Of a stretch of 64,000 bases of DNA, positions 7,732 through 16,302 are shown piece after piece. The DNA is taken from the NCBI GenBank assembly GCA_035707105.1, contig DASSUI010000029.1, positions 46,154 to 110,153 of the forward strand, in the 5' to 3' direction. The DNA comes from JACDAN01 sp035707105. GTDB taxonomy: Bacteria > Actinomycetota > Thermoleophilia > Gaiellales > Gaiellaceae. The position numbers and the translations under genes were made by a program. Within the stretch, counting starts at the first letter, position 1, and each line of letters starts with the position of its first letter. Under the pieces are notes generated by a model. It was not told where the DNA came from and did not search any database. It was given only the letters and a program-made list of their open reading frames with translations.

Positions 7732-9294
7732 ATGACGGTTGACGCGCTCCAGCACGCCCGTCGCTGGAAGACACTCGCAGTCCTGTCCCTAAGCCTCGTA
7801 ATCATCGGGCTCGACAATACGATCCTCAACGTCGCCCTCCCGACCCTGCAGGACGAGTTCGGCGCCTCTCCCTCGAAGCTCCAGTGGATGGTCGACTCGT
7901 ACCTCCTGGTCTTCGCGGGCCTCTTGCTCGTGTTCGGAACGCTCGGCGACCGCTTCGGCCGCAAGCTCGCGCTCCAGGCGGGCGTGACGATCTTCGGCCT
8001 CGCGAGCCTCGGCGCCCTCGTCGCCGGCTCGGCCAACGAAGTGATCGCGGTGCGCGCAGCCATGGGCGTGGGCGCGGCGCTGATCATGCCCGCCACGCTC
8101 TCGATCATCGCCAACGTCTTCAGCGGCGAGGAACGCGGCAAGGCGATCGGCATCTGGGCCGGCCTGGCGGCCGTCGGCATCGGGCTCGGCCCGCTGGCCG
8201 GGGGTCTCCTGCTCGAGTGGTTCAGCTGGTGGTCGGTCTTCCTGGTGAACGTGCCGTTCGCCGTAGCGGCGCTGCTGCTCGGCATCCGCTACGTCCCCGA
8301 GAGCCGGGATCCGCGGCCGGGCTCGTTCGACCTGCTCGGTGCCGCGCTCTCGACCGCCGGGTTCAGCATCCTCGTGTACGCGATCATCGAGGCGCCGGAG
8401 CACGGCTGGACGTCCGGCCTCGTCCTCGGGTCGCTCACGGCGAGCCTCGCGCTGCTCGTCACGTTCCTCTGGTGGGAGCGGCGCGTCGAGAACCCCATGC
8501 TCGACCTCGGTTTCTTCCGCAGCGCGCGGTTCAGCGTCGGCACGGCCGCCGTCAGCGTCGCCTTCTTCGCGCTTCTCGGCGGCATCTTCGCGCTCACGCA
8601 GTACCTGCAGTTCGCGCACGGCTTCAGCGCGATCGAGGCCGGCGCCGTGATGAGCCCGATGGCGCTTGGGTTGATGATCGGCGCGGGCTCGTCCAGCAAA
8701 GCCGTCGAGCGGCTCGGCACGTCGCGGGTCGTTGCGGCGGGCCTGACGGGTCTCGCGGTGCTCCTCGCGCTGACGACTGTTTGGGAACCGCACACGGGCT
8801 CGATCGCCCTCGTCGCCTGGTTCTTCGGGCTCACCCTCGCCATGGGTTGGGTCATGGCGCCGGCGACCGAGGCCGTCGTGGGTGCCGTGCCAGCGGCGAA
8901 GTCCGGTGTCGCATCGGCCACCAATACGGTCGCCCGTATGGTCGCGGGCGCGCTCGGCGTGGCCGTGATCGGGTCGCTGATCACCTCTCTCTACTCCGCC
9001 GACGTGGAAGGGTCGCTCGGCGGGCTGCCGCCGGAAGCGCAGGCACGGGCCGAGGAGTCGGTGGGCGCTGCCGGCGCGATCGCCTCGCAGCTTCCGCCCG
9101 ACGCGGCCGCGGGCCTGCTTGCCACGACCGGCGGCGCCTTCACGGACGCGATGGGGATCGGACTCTTCGCCGCCGCGGCGCTGGCTGCGGCGATGGCCGT
9201 CGTGGTCGTGCGGTTGCTCCCGGGCCGGGAGGCGGATGTCGTCGAGGCGGAGCCCGTCGTGCGGCCGGTCGCAGAGCCCGAGCGGGCCGGCTAG
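7732..9294 (+). CDS. MFS drug:H+ antiporter, DHA2 (EmrB/QacA) family
   Basis: The 520-residue protein has about 14 hydrophobic segments. Motif A of the major facilitator superfamily appears as GTLGDRFGRK, the first helix contains IIGLDNTILNVALP, and GLGPLAGGLLLEW matches the antiporter motif C region. These features place it among the 14-span EmrB/QacA drug-proton antiporters. An earlier in-frame GTG at 7723 exists; ATG 7732 is preferred because a GGTGAG run sits at 7715-7720. Expression is likely controlled by the divergent TetR protein. The substrate cannot be predicted. Confidence 0.9.
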   Translation: MTVDALQHARRWKTLAVLSLSLVIIGLDNTILNVALPTLQDEFGASPSKLQWMVDSYLLVFAGLLLVFGTLGDRFGRKLALQAGVTIFGLASLGALVAGSANEVIAVRAAMGVGAALIMPATLSIIANVFSGEERGKAIGIWAGLAAVGIGLGPLAGGLLLEWFSWWSVFLVNVPFAVAALLLGIRYVPESRDPRPGSFDLLGAALSTAGFSILVYAIIEAPEHGWTSGLVLGSLTASLALLVTFLWWERRVENPMLDLGFFRSARFSVGTAAVSVAFFALLGGIFALTQYLQFAHGFSAIEAGAVMSPMALGLMIGAGSSSKAVERLGTSRVVAAGLTGLAVLLALTTVWEPHTGSIALVAWFFGLTLAMGWVMAPATEAVVGAVPAAKSGVASATNTVARMVAGALGVAVIGSLITSLYSADVEGSLGGLPPEAQARAEESVGAAGAIASQLPPDAAAGLLATTGGAFTDAMGIGLFAAAALAAAMAVVVVRLLPGREADVVEAEPVVRPVAEPERAG

Positions 9295-9306
9295 GTCACC
9301 CGGCCT

Positions 9307-9338
9307 CGCCGGGGGAGCGGCGGGCGACTCCCCCGGCG
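9307..9338. terminator. bidirectional hairpin terminator
   Basis: CGCCGGGGGAG (9307-9317) pairs perfectly with CTCCCCCGGCG (9328-9338) around a 10-base loop. It lies between the converging MFS and VOC genes. There is no clear U-tract, as is common in high-GC actinobacteria. Confidence 0.7.
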
Positions 9339-9346
9339 CGCGGCCG

Positions 9347-9841
9347 TTAGCGCGTCGGCGTCGGGGCGTCGGCGCCTTCGTACGCTCGGCGGAGGCCCTC
9401 GATCTCGATCTTGCCCATTCCGAGCATCGCGTTCATCACCCGGTTCGCCTTCTCGGGATCTTCGTCGCGGAGGAGCTCGCCGAGGATGCGCGGGATCACC
9501 TGCCACGAAACGCCGAACTTGTCCGTGAGCCATCCGCACGGACCGGGCTCGCCGCCTTCGGAGAGCTTCTCCCACAGCTCGTCGACCTCCTCCTGCGTCT
9601 CGCAGCGGACGAAGAGCGAGATGCCCTGCGAGAAGCTGAAGGAGGGCCCGCCGTTGAGGGCGATGAACGGCTGCCCGGCGAGCTCGAACTCGGCCGACAT
9701 GAACGTCCCCTTCGGCGCGGGCCCGGCGTCGCCGTAACGGCTCGTGCTCACGATCCGCGAGTCGGGGAAGATCGAGGTATAGAAGTCGACCGCTTCCTCG
9801 GCGCGGTCCTCGAAGGTCAGGAACGTCGTGATCTTCTGCAT
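9347..9841 (-). CDS. VOC/PhnB-like protein
   Basis: The 164-residue protein begins MQKITTFLTFEDRAEEAVDFYTSIF (quoted as MQKITTFLTFEDRAEEAV and DFYTSIF) and contains GGPSFSFSQGISLF and CGWLTDKFGVSWQ, the typical segments of PhnB/3-demethylubiquinone methyltransferase-like proteins of the vicinal oxygen chelate fold. Members bind small molecules or metals; most lack a proven reaction. A GATGAGTT-type sigma element lies 38 bases upstream of its start, shared with the SigG-type sigma gene, which suggests stress-induced expression. Confidence 0.88.
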   Translation of the reverse strand: MQKITTFLTFEDRAEEAVDFYTSIFPDSRIVSTSRYGDAGPAPKGTFMSAEFELAGQPFIALNGGPSFSFSQGISLFVRCETQEEVDELWEKLSEGGEPGPCGWLTDKFGVSWQVIPRILGELLRDEDPEKANRVMNAMLGMGKIEIEGLRRAYEGADAPTPTR

Positions 9842-9878
9842 GTGTCGTCCTCTCTGCTCGACGGCCGGTGTTCAGTAA

Positions 9879-9906
9879 AGACGGGCCGGGCGCCGGAAAC
9901 TCATCG
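9879..9906 (-). promoter_or_regulatory. ECF-type promoter, CGATGAGTT-N15-GTCT (copy A)
   Basis: On the minus strand CGATGAGTT (9906-9898) is followed after 15 bases by GTCT (9882-9879), then TT. The element is directed at the VOC gene starting at 9841. It matches four other elements in the window in sequence and spacing. Confidence 0.6.
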
Positions 9907-9907
9907 C

Positions 9908-10411
9908 TCAGGCCCGGAGCACGGGCGCGAGATGCCGGCCGAGCAGCGCCGTGAGCGCGAGCACACCGCCGAGCGCCGCCGCCTCGGCCGGGTCGTGGTG
10001 CCGCACGAGCGCCGCGACCGCCATCAGCGCCGCGAGCGCGATGAGGGTGACCGCGACACCCCGGTGGAAGCGCCCGGCCTCGAGCCGCGGCCAGTCGTCG
10101 AGCAGGCGGACGACCTCGCGTCCCTCGTCGGAGTCGGTGCAGTCCGTCTTCCGGGGACAGGCGTTGCACACCTGCGGCCTGCCTCGGTAGCGGACGAGCC
10201 GCCGCTCGTGATCGTGCTCGTGCGGCCAGAGATGCTCGCCCTCCGGGCACTCCCAGGCGTCGAGGTGGCCGTGGTAGCGGAAGCCGGCGGTCCGGTACCG
10301 CTCCGAGCGGCGGTAGGAGTGCCGGGCGGCGAGGTCGAGGGTCGTGGCCGCGCCGAGCAGGAACAGCGCGTAGCCGCCGAGGAGGACCGCCTCGGGGTCG
10401 ATCGCCCTCAC
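9908..10411 (-). CDS. membrane protein with a transposase-like Cys motif, coupled to qNOR
   Basis: The 167-residue product begins at GTG 10411, which overlaps the qNOR stop (GTGA). It has a hydrophobic segment at residues 9-25, a soluble middle with four cysteines (Cys55, Cys82, Cys85, Cys91) and His-rich sequence, and two hydrophobic segments at about 118-140 and 145-162. The layout CPEG...CNACPRKTDCTDSD followed by GREVVR resembles the zinc-ribbon-like tail found in some IS-element transposases, here placed between membrane spans. I do not know a function. Translational coupling to qNOR suggests a part in nitric oxide reduction, for example metal or electron handling, but this is inference. 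Confidence 0.7.
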   Translation of the reverse strand: MRAIDPEAVLLGGYALFLLGAATTLDLAARHSYRRSERYRTAGFRYHGHLDAWECPEGEHLWPHEHDHERRLVRYRGRPQVCNACPRKTDCTDSDEGREVVRLLDDWPRLEAGRFHRGVAVTLIALAALMAVAALVRHHDPAEAAALGGVLALTALLGRHLAPVLRA

Positions 10412-12714
10412 GGGCGGCCCTCGGTGACCCCCGCCGGCTCGGTGATCTCGGTGAAGAGGATGTCCTCCGGCTCCTCGAGCGTCACGCGCTTCACCGTGTG
10501 CCGGATGCCGACCCAGGTGATGTAGAGGAGCGGGAGCACGCCGCCGGTGATGAACAGGACGTCTCCCGGCAGGCGGATCCACTCGAAGAGCGTGTTCGTG
10601 TCGTTCGTCAGGAACTCCAGCGTGCGCGCGTCGTAGTAGCCGGTGTTCACCGACTCGTACAGCTGGAGGACGCCGAGCGGGAAGAGCGTCGCGAAGACCA
10701 TCCAGGCGAGGCCGATGTTCAGCGACCAGAAGCTGAGCCTCGCCGCGCCGTCCGGCCAGCGCTCCTCCGGGATGAGATACCGGAGGCAGAAGAGGGCGAG
10801 CCCGACGGCGAGCATGCCGTAGACGCCCATCATCGCCGCGTGGCCGTGGTTGGCCGTCAGCGCGGTCCCGATCTCGTAGTACGAGACGATCGGCAGGTTG
10901 ATCAGGAAGCCGAAGATGCCGGCGCCGAGGAAGTTCCAGAAGCCGACGGCGACGAGGAACATCACCGCCCAACGGTGCGGGAACGGCGTCGGCGAGCGCG
11001 ACTCCTGCCTCGCGCCGAGCTGGAGGAAGCTCCACGCCTCGACGGTGAGGAAGGTGAGCGGGATCACCTCCGCCGCCGAGAAGAACGCGCCGAGAGCCAT
11101 GTGCTCGGCCGGCTCGCCCGAGAAGTACAGGTGGTGCATCGTCCCGATCACCCCGCCGACCGAGTAGAGGACGATGTCGAGGTAGACGACGATCAGGGCG
11201 ACGCGCTCCCGGACGACACCGAGCAGGACGAAGATGTAGGCGACCATCACGGTCGTGAAGAGCTCCAGGAAGTCCTCGACCCAGAGGTGGACGACCCAGA
11301 ACCGCCAGAAGTCCGCGGTCGTGAAGGTGGAGTCGTCGCGGGCGAGCAGGCCGACCGCGTAGAAGACCGGGATCGCGAGCGCCGCGAAGAAGAAGAGCCA
11401 GGGCATGTTGCCCTTGTGCTCGCGCCGCAGGCGCGTCCTCAGGACGCGCCAGAGCATGAAGACCCAGGCGAAGATCCCGATCGAGAGCAGGATCTGCCAG
11501 AAGCGGCCCAGGTCGAGGTACTCCCAGCCCTGGTTGCCGAACCATCCGGCGAGCCCGGTCGTCCAGCCGTGGATCCCCGCGAGCTCGCCGACCATGCTGC
11601 CGCCGACGACGAGGGCGAGGGCGCCGAGCAGCAGGAAGGCGAGCAACCGCTGCCCGCGCGGTTCGCGCCGGGCGATCATCGGCGCGAGGAAGATGCCGGC
11701 CGCCAGGTACGAGGTGGCGACGAAGAAGATCGCGAGCTGGACGTGCCAGGTCCGCATGAGGTTGAAGGGGAACCACGCGGCGAGGTTGATCCCGAAGAAG
11801 TCGGCGACGTCCGCGCGGTAGTGCTGCGAGGCGGCGCCGACGAGCGTCTGGACGAGGAAGAGCGCCGCCATCACGAAGAAGAACCAGGCCGTCGCCCGCT
11901 GCGCCGGCGTCAGCGCGACGTCGCCGGGCGTGCGGAACGAGAGCGTCGCCTGCTCCCGCCCGTGCCAGCCGAGGAAGCGGTAGCGCCCGAAGGCCGCGAA
12001 GAGGACCCCGATGCCACCGAGTAAGGCGACCAGCGAGAGGACGCTCCAGACGATCACGTTCGCCGTCGGGGTGTTGTCGACGAGCGGCTCGGGCGGCCAG
12101 TTGTTCGTGTACGTGTAGTTGTGCCCGGGCCGCTCGGTCGAGGCGGCCCACGCCGACCACGCGAAGTACGCGGTCAGCTGCCTGATGTGGTCGGGATCGG
12201 TGATCGCCTCCCGGCGGAGGCCGTTCGCGTTGCTCTGCGTGCCGAAGAAGTCCGCGTAGTGGTCTCGGAGCCGGTCGAACGCGGACGCCTGCGCCGCCGA
12301 GAACTCGAGCGTCTTCGTGTCCTTCGAATACCGGTTCGTGCGGAAGTCCTCGATCGTTCGCGACCGGGCGACGTCCGACTCCTCGCCGCCGTATGTGTCG
12401 CGGACGTGGAGCGCCGAGCGGCGCAGGTAGTCCGCCGTGTAGTCCGGCCCGAGGTAGGCGCCGTGCCCGAAGATCGAGCCGTACTGCATCAGCCCGTTGC
12501 GCAGGAACAGCTTCTGGCCAGCACGCACGTCGGCGCCGGTGAAGAGCACGCGCCCGCGCGGGTCGGTGACGCGGCTCGGGACCGGCGGCTCCGCCTGGTA
12601 GGTGCGGTACGCCAGGAGCCCGAGGACGAAGAAGCCGAAGAGAAAGACGAGCGCCGCCGCCTGCACCCATGTACGCGAGACGAGCAGCGGCCGGCGTTCG
12701 TCCGGAGCGATCAT
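10408..12714 (-). CDS. norZ: quinol-dependent nitric oxide reductase (qNOR)
   Basis: The 768-residue single-subunit enzyme reduces 2 NO to N2O with electrons from the quinol pool. The N-terminal part (residues 15-36 span, then about 190 periplasm-facing residues) is the NorC-like domain fused in qNOR but without a haem c CXXCH motif. The NorB-like domain has 12 or so spans. HLWVEDF gives His476 and Glu480, and GTMHHLYFSG gives His527 and His528, together the expected ligands of the non-haem iron FeB. Length matches qNOR (about 750-800). It is the third gene of an operon with a hemerythrin-cupin protein and DUF2269 upstream, so NO detoxification is the likely job rather than full denitrification; no nitrite or nitrous oxide reductase gene is in the window. 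Confidence 0.93.
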   Translation of the reverse strand: MIAPDERRPLLVSRTWVQAAALVFLFGFFVLGLLAYRTYQAEPPVPSRVTDPRGRVLFTGADVRAGQKLFLRNGLMQYGSIFGHGAYLGPDYTADYLRRSALHVRDTYGGEESDVARSRTIEDFRTNRYSKDTKTLEFSAAQASAFDRLRDHYADFFGTQSNANGLRREAITDPDHIRQLTAYFAWSAWAASTERPGHNYTYTNNWPPEPLVDNTPTANVIVWSVLSLVALLGGIGVLFAAFGRYRFLGWHGREQATLSFRTPGDVALTPAQRATAWFFFVMAALFLVQTLVGAASQHYRADVADFFGINLAAWFPFNLMRTWHVQLAIFFVATSYLAAGIFLAPMIARREPRGQRLLAFLLLGALALVVGGSMVGELAGIHGWTTGLAGWFGNQGWEYLDLGRFWQILLSIGIFAWVFMLWRVLRTRLRREHKGNMPWLFFFAALAIPVFYAVGLLARDDSTFTTADFWRFWVVHLWVEDFLELFTTVMVAYIFVLLGVVRERVALIVVYLDIVLYSVGGVIGTMHHLYFSGEPAEHMALGAFFSAAEVIPLTFLTVEAWSFLQLGARQESRSPTPFPHRWAVMFLVAVGFWNFLGAGIFGFLINLPIVSYYEIGTALTANHGHAAMMGVYGMLAVGLALFCLRYLIPEERWPDGAARLSFWSLNIGLAWMVFATLFPLGVLQLYESVNTGYYDARTLEFLTNDTNTLFEWIRLPGDVLFITGGVLPLLYITWVGIRHTVKRVTLEEPEDILFTEITEPAGVTEGRP

Positions 12715-12716
12715 TC

Positions 12717-13196
12717 CTATTGGCCGGGCTTCCAGACCATGAGCACGAGTGCGGCGACCATCGCGAGCGCCGCGGCGTAGTTCAACGCATCGGAGCCCGC
12801 ATCGTCAAGCAGGTTCCGGAGCTCTTCGGGCGTGCCGCCGCCGCCGTCGGCGAGCCGGGACGCGAGCCGTCGGGCCCGCTTCGGCCGTTGGCCGCCCAGC
12901 GCGCCGAGCAGGAAGGAAACCACGAGGAGCCCGAAGGCGCCGGCGATCCAGCCGTCGCCGAGCGAGTAGAAGCCGTTCGACACCTCGATGAGCCAGAGGC
13001 CACTGCCGACCACGAGCAGCGCGCCGGCAGCGACGAACGCGACGCCGGCCCGCGTCAGGCCGAGCAGCGCGGCGATCTCCCCCGGCCGCTCCCGCCTGCG
13101 TGCTCCCGCGTACGCGACGCCGGCGATCGCCGTCCCCGAGAAGAGCAGCACGGCGCCGACGAGGTGAAGGAGGAGAGCCCACTCGCGCTCCGACAC
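12717..13196 (-). CDS. DUF2269-like integral membrane protein
   Basis: The 159-residue protein has four hydrophobic segments at about residues 8-28, 44-66, 78-98 and 138-155. The spacing and the GSGLWLIEVSNGFYSLGDGW segment fit the DUF2269 membrane family. The stop at 12717 is two bases from the qNOR start codon and the start is 21 bases after the hemerythrin-cupin stop, so it belongs to the NO operon. No catalytic motif is visible. A helper role for qNOR or a haem-related role is possible but unproven. Confidence 0.72.
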   Translation of the reverse strand: MSEREWALLLHLVGAVLLFSGTAIAGVAYAGARRRERPGEIAALLGLTRAGVAFVAAGALLVVGSGLWLIEVSNGFYSLGDGWIAGAFGLLVVSFLLGALGGQRPKRARRLASRLADGGGGTPEELRNLLDDAGSDALNYAAALAMVAALVLMVWKPGQ

Positions 13197-13217
13197 CGCG
13201 CCATTATGGGCGGCCCG

Positions 13218-13979
13218 CTAGCGCGCCGGTGCGGGAGAGATCTGCAGCTTCGGCCGCCGGACGTGCACGGACAGGTAGCGGACGCCGTCCGGGCCCGCCG
13301 CGATCTGCCGCGAGCGGCCCTTCTCGACCACGAGCGCCTGACCGGCGTCCAGCGTCAACGCCTCGCCGTCGACCGTGACCGTGGCCGAGCCGGCGAGGAC
13401 CACGACGAGGACGTCCCGCTCGGCGTTGACGTGCGCCGACGTGCCGCCGCCGGCCGGCCAGGCGAGGAGCGTCGCGTTCAGGTCCTCCGTCTCGGTGCCC
13501 CAGAGCGGGCCCTTTCCCTCCTGCTCGAGCAGCTCGACGGCCGCGGGGGCGTCCTGGAGCCGTCGCAGCGCCTCCTCAGGAACGACCTGCTCCATGAGCG
13601 GGAACAGCGTCCGTTCCTCGAAGCGGATGTGCTCGTCGAGCGCGTCGGCGAGCTCCTCCATCAGCGCCTGGGACACGTCTCCGGTCTCGACCTGGGCCCC
13701 GAGAACGCGGGCGAGCGCGTGGAGGCGCTGGTGCTCGAGGAGCGCTCTCGTGAGGAGCTCGGTCGCCGGCGCCTCCGCGTCCACGAGCAGCGGGAAGAAC
13801 CGCTCCTCCTCCTGGCGGAAGTGGGTGCGCGTCTCCTCGGCGAAGAAGGCGAGGAACGCAGCCGCCGCCTCCCGCCGCCTGGCCGGGTCGTCGGCCGCCG
13901 CCCGCCGCAGCCTCCTCGCCTGGACGAGGCCGTGGTGGTGGTCGTGAGAGAGCGGGATGAGGGCGGCGTCGCGCTTCAC
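13218..13979 (-). CDS. hemerythrin (HHE) domain - cupin fusion protein
   Basis: Residues 1-150 form a hemerythrin-like four-helix domain with the diiron ligand pattern LSHDHHHGLVQA, HFRQEEERFFPLL, EHQRLHAL and EHIRFEERTLFPLME. Residues about 180-250 form a small cupin barrel. GTG 13979 is the start that places the first ligand histidine near the N-terminus; the same frame stays open far upstream, but that part is antisense to the multicopper oxidase. Hemerythrin-like proteins of the YtfE/RIC type respond to NO and repair iron centres. As first gene of the qNOR operon, this one probably senses or buffers NO or oxygen, which is inference from context. Confidence 0.85.
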   Translation of the reverse strand: MKRDAALIPLSHDHHHGLVQARRLRRAAADDPARRREAAAAFLAFFAEETRTHFRQEEERFFPLLVDAEAPATELLTRALLEHQRLHALARVLGAQVETGDVSQALMEELADALDEHIRFEERTLFPLMEQVVPEEALRRLQDAPAAVELLEQEGKGPLWGTETEDLNATLLAWPAGGGTSAHVNAERDVLVVVLAGSATVTVDGEALTLDAGQALVVEKGRSRQIAAGPDGVRYLSVHVRRPKLQISPAPAR

Positions 13980-14041
13980 GGGCCCGAGGGTAGCCGGGCT
14001 CGCGAGGCACATAGCCCAAGCCGTAGTTCCAGTCGGTAGAT

Positions 14042-14101
14042 CGCCGAATACGGCGTCAGGGCTTGCGCGGATGTATCCGGAGTCTGCCAGCGGAACGCTG
14101 G
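14042..14101. promoter_or_regulatory. inverted repeats in the divergent hemerythrin/oxidase gap
   Basis: The 162-base gap between the divergent hemerythrin-cupin and multicopper oxidase genes holds two short perfect inverted repeats: CGCCG-AATA-CGGCG (14042-14055) and CCAGCG-GAA-CGCTGG (14087-14101). Either could be a regulator site. No FNR/NnrR-type TTGAT-N4-ATCAA box was seen. Confidence 0.35.
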
Positions 14102-14141
14102 TGACGCAGTACACCGACTGGGGGGAGAGAGGGAATCCACG

Positions 14142-16238
14142 GTGACAACTCTGCGGACGACATATTCCCGACGGACGTTCATCAAGTGGGTCGGAGGGGC
14201 GAGCGCCGGCTTCTACCTGCTCGGCCGGCTTCCCGGCATGAGCGCGCCGGCGGCGCTCGCGGCAATCGAGGGCGGGACGCTGGACCCGCTCAGCATCCCG
14301 AAGTACCAGACGCCGTTGCTCATCCCGCCCGTCATGCCGCGGGCCGGAACGATCACGGGACGGGGCGGCAAGCCGATCGACTACTACGAGATCTCGATGC
14401 GGCAGATCACCCAGCAGATCCTTCCGGCGGGGTTTCCGGTCACGACGGTCTGGGGCTACGGGGCGGTGAACGGCGCCGGTAGCAGGAACGCTTTGCTCCT
14501 GCACAACGCGCCGTCGCTCACGATCGAGGCCCAGTGGAACCGGCCCGTCCGCGTCAAGTGGATCAACGACCTGAAGGACGCGAACGGCACGTTCCTGCCT
14601 CATCTGTTGCCCGTCGACCAGACGCTCCACTGGGCGAATCCGCCCGGCGGCACGGCCGGCCGGGACACGCGGCCGGACTTCAGCGGCCAACCGACGCCCG
14701 GCCCCTACGAGGGCCCGGTCCCGATCGTGACGCACGTCCACGGCGCGGTCGGCGTCGGCGACGAGAGTGACGGGTACGCCGAGGCCTGGTACCTGCCTGC
14801 GACGGACAGCATCCCTGCGGGATATGCAACGGAGGGCACGTGGTACGGGTTCTTCAAGGACAAGGCGGCCGCCGGCTACGGGGCCACCTGGGGAACCGGC
14901 TTCGCGACCTTCCAGTACCCGAACCACAACCGGGCGTCGACGATCTGGTACCACGACCACGCGCTCGGCATGACCCGCCTCAACGTCTACGCGGGCCCCG
15001 CGGGCTTCTATCTCATCCGCGGCGGGCCTGCCGGAGACAAGGCGGTCATCGACAGTCGCTTCGGGACCACCGCCGTCCTCCCCGGCCCGGCGCCGAAGGA
15101 CGGCGACAAGTTCCCGGCGAACAAGACCTACTACGAGTTCCCGATCGCGGTTCAGGATCGCGCGTTCAACGAGGACGGCTCGCTGTTCTACCCCGACTCC
15201 CGCGAGTTCTTCGACGATGCCACGGCCGAGAATCCGGGCTTCATCCCGGACACGGACCTCTCGCCGATCTGGAACCCCGAGTTCTTCGGCAACACGATCA
15301 TGGTCAACGGCAACACCTGGCCGTTCCAGACCGTCGAGCGGCGGCGCTACCGGCTCCGCTTCCTCAACGGCTGCCAGTCCCGCTTCCTGATCCTCGACTT
15401 CGCCGGCATCCCCGGCGTCGAGGTCTGGCAGCTCGGCAACGAGGGCGGGTTCCTCGCGGCGCCCGTGAATCTGACCGCGGACAACAACAACCGGCTGCTG
15501 ATGGGCCTGGCCGAGCGAGCCGACCTGATCGTCGATTTCACGAACGTTCCGGTCGGCAACTACGTGCTCGGCAACCTCGGTCCGGACGAGCCGTTCGGGG
15601 GCGGCGAGCCGCCGGGGGACTTCGACCAGGCGGATCCGCACACGACCGGCCAGATCATGCAGTTCCGGGTCGTGCCGGCGGTGGCGCCCGATCCGACGAC
15701 GCCGCCGATGTTCCTGGCGCTGCCGGCGATCACCCCGCTTCCGCTGCCCGCCACGACACGCCCGCTGGCGCTGCTGGAGATGATGTCCCTCTACTGGGAC
15801 GGTCCGGCAGAGGCGATGCTCGGGAACGTCGACGGCGACGGGAATCCCACGCACAAGATGTGGGCCGAGCCTGTCAGCGAGAACCCGGGTACCGGCGACA
15901 CCGAGGTCTGGGAGTTCTACAACGGCACGGCGGACGCGCACCCGATGCACGTCCACGAGGTCGTCTTCGAGGTCGTGAACCGGCAGAGCCTCGTCACGAA
16001 CCAGGACGGGGAGTCCGTGCCGCCCTTCCAGCTCGTCGGCGACCCCCGCGCTCCCGAGGCGTGGGAGAGCGGGTTCAAGGACACCGTCATCGCCTACCCC
16101 GGCGAGGTCACGCGCGTGCGGGCGCAGTTCAACACGCCGGGCCAGTTCGTCTGGCACTGCCACATCGTCGAGCACGAGGACAACGAGATGATGCGGCCGT
16201 ACCGCATCGGGCCCGCACAGCCCGGCGCGCCCGCATAG
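14142..16238 (+). CDS. multicopper oxidase (CotA/bilirubin oxidase-like), Tat-exported
   Basis: The 698-residue protein starts at GTG 14142 behind a purine-rich GGGGGGAGAGAGGGA ribosome site. The N-terminus contains SRRTFIKW, a twin-arginine export signal. The copper-binding segments are THVHGAVG, WYHDHALGM, HPMHVHEVVF and WHCHIVEHEDNEMM; the type 1 copper cysteine is Cys673 between His672 and His674. These give a complete set of T1 and T2/T3 ligands in three cupredoxin domains. The enzyme oxidises phenols, metal ions or bilirubin-like substrates with reduction of O2 to water, outside the membrane. It stands alone, divergent from the NO operon, and may serve Cu(I) or Mn(II) oxidation. Confidence 0.9.
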   Translation: MTTLRTTYSRRTFIKWVGGASAGFYLLGRLPGMSAPAALAAIEGGTLDPLSIPKYQTPLLIPPVMPRAGTITGRGGKPIDYYEISMRQITQQILPAGFPVTTVWGYGAVNGAGSRNALLLHNAPSLTIEAQWNRPVRVKWINDLKDANGTFLPHLLPVDQTLHWANPPGGTAGRDTRPDFSGQPTPGPYEGPVPIVTHVHGAVGVGDESDGYAEAWYLPATDSIPAGYATEGTWYGFFKDKAAAGYGATWGTGFATFQYPNHNRASTIWYHDHALGMTRLNVYAGPAGFYLIRGGPAGDKAVIDSRFGTTAVLPGPAPKDGDKFPANKTYYEFPIAVQDRAFNEDGSLFYPDSREFFDDATAENPGFIPDTDLSPIWNPEFFGNTIMVNGNTWPFQTVERRRYRLRFLNGCQSRFLILDFAGIPGVEVWQLGNEGGFLAAPVNLTADNNNRLLMGLAERADLIVDFTNVPVGNYVLGNLGPDEPFGGGEPPGDFDQADPHTTGQIMQFRVVPAVAPDPTTPPMFLALPAITPLPLPATTRPLALLEMMSLYWDGPAEAMLGNVDGDGNPTHKMWAEPVSENPGTGDTEVWEFYNGTADAHPMHVHEVVFEVVNRQSLVTNQDGESVPPFQLVGDPRAPEAWESGFKDTVIAYPGEVTRVRAQFNTPGQFVWHCHIVEHEDNEMMRPYRIGPAQPGAPA

Positions 16239-16255
16239 GCGGCGGCCGATGAGAT

Positions 16256-16291
16256 GTGCGCGTGAGCCCCCCGACGGGGGCTCACGCGCAC
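16256..16291. terminator. strong bidirectional terminator
   Basis: GTGCGCGTGAGCCCC (16256-16270) pairs perfectly with GGGGCTCACGCGCAC (16277-16291) around a 6-base loop. It separates the converging oxidase and methyltransferase genes. Confidence 0.85.
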
Positions 16292-16302
16292 GGAGCTCGG
16301 GC

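Noticed and set aside
10408..12714. Idea that the NOR-like enzyme is a nitric oxide dismutase
   Set aside because: The FeB ligands His476, Glu480, His527 and His528 are all present, so a normal qNOR is the better reading; quinol-site residues could not be judged by eye.
13980..14141. FNR/NnrR or NsrR box upstream of the NO operon
   Set aside because: No TTGAT-N4-ATCAA or similar AT-rich dyad was found in the gap.
13980..16175. Upstream part of the long minus-strand frame that contains the hemerythrin-cupin gene
   Set aside because: It is antisense to the multicopper oxidase and has no domain; the hemerythrin domain begins right after GTG 13979.
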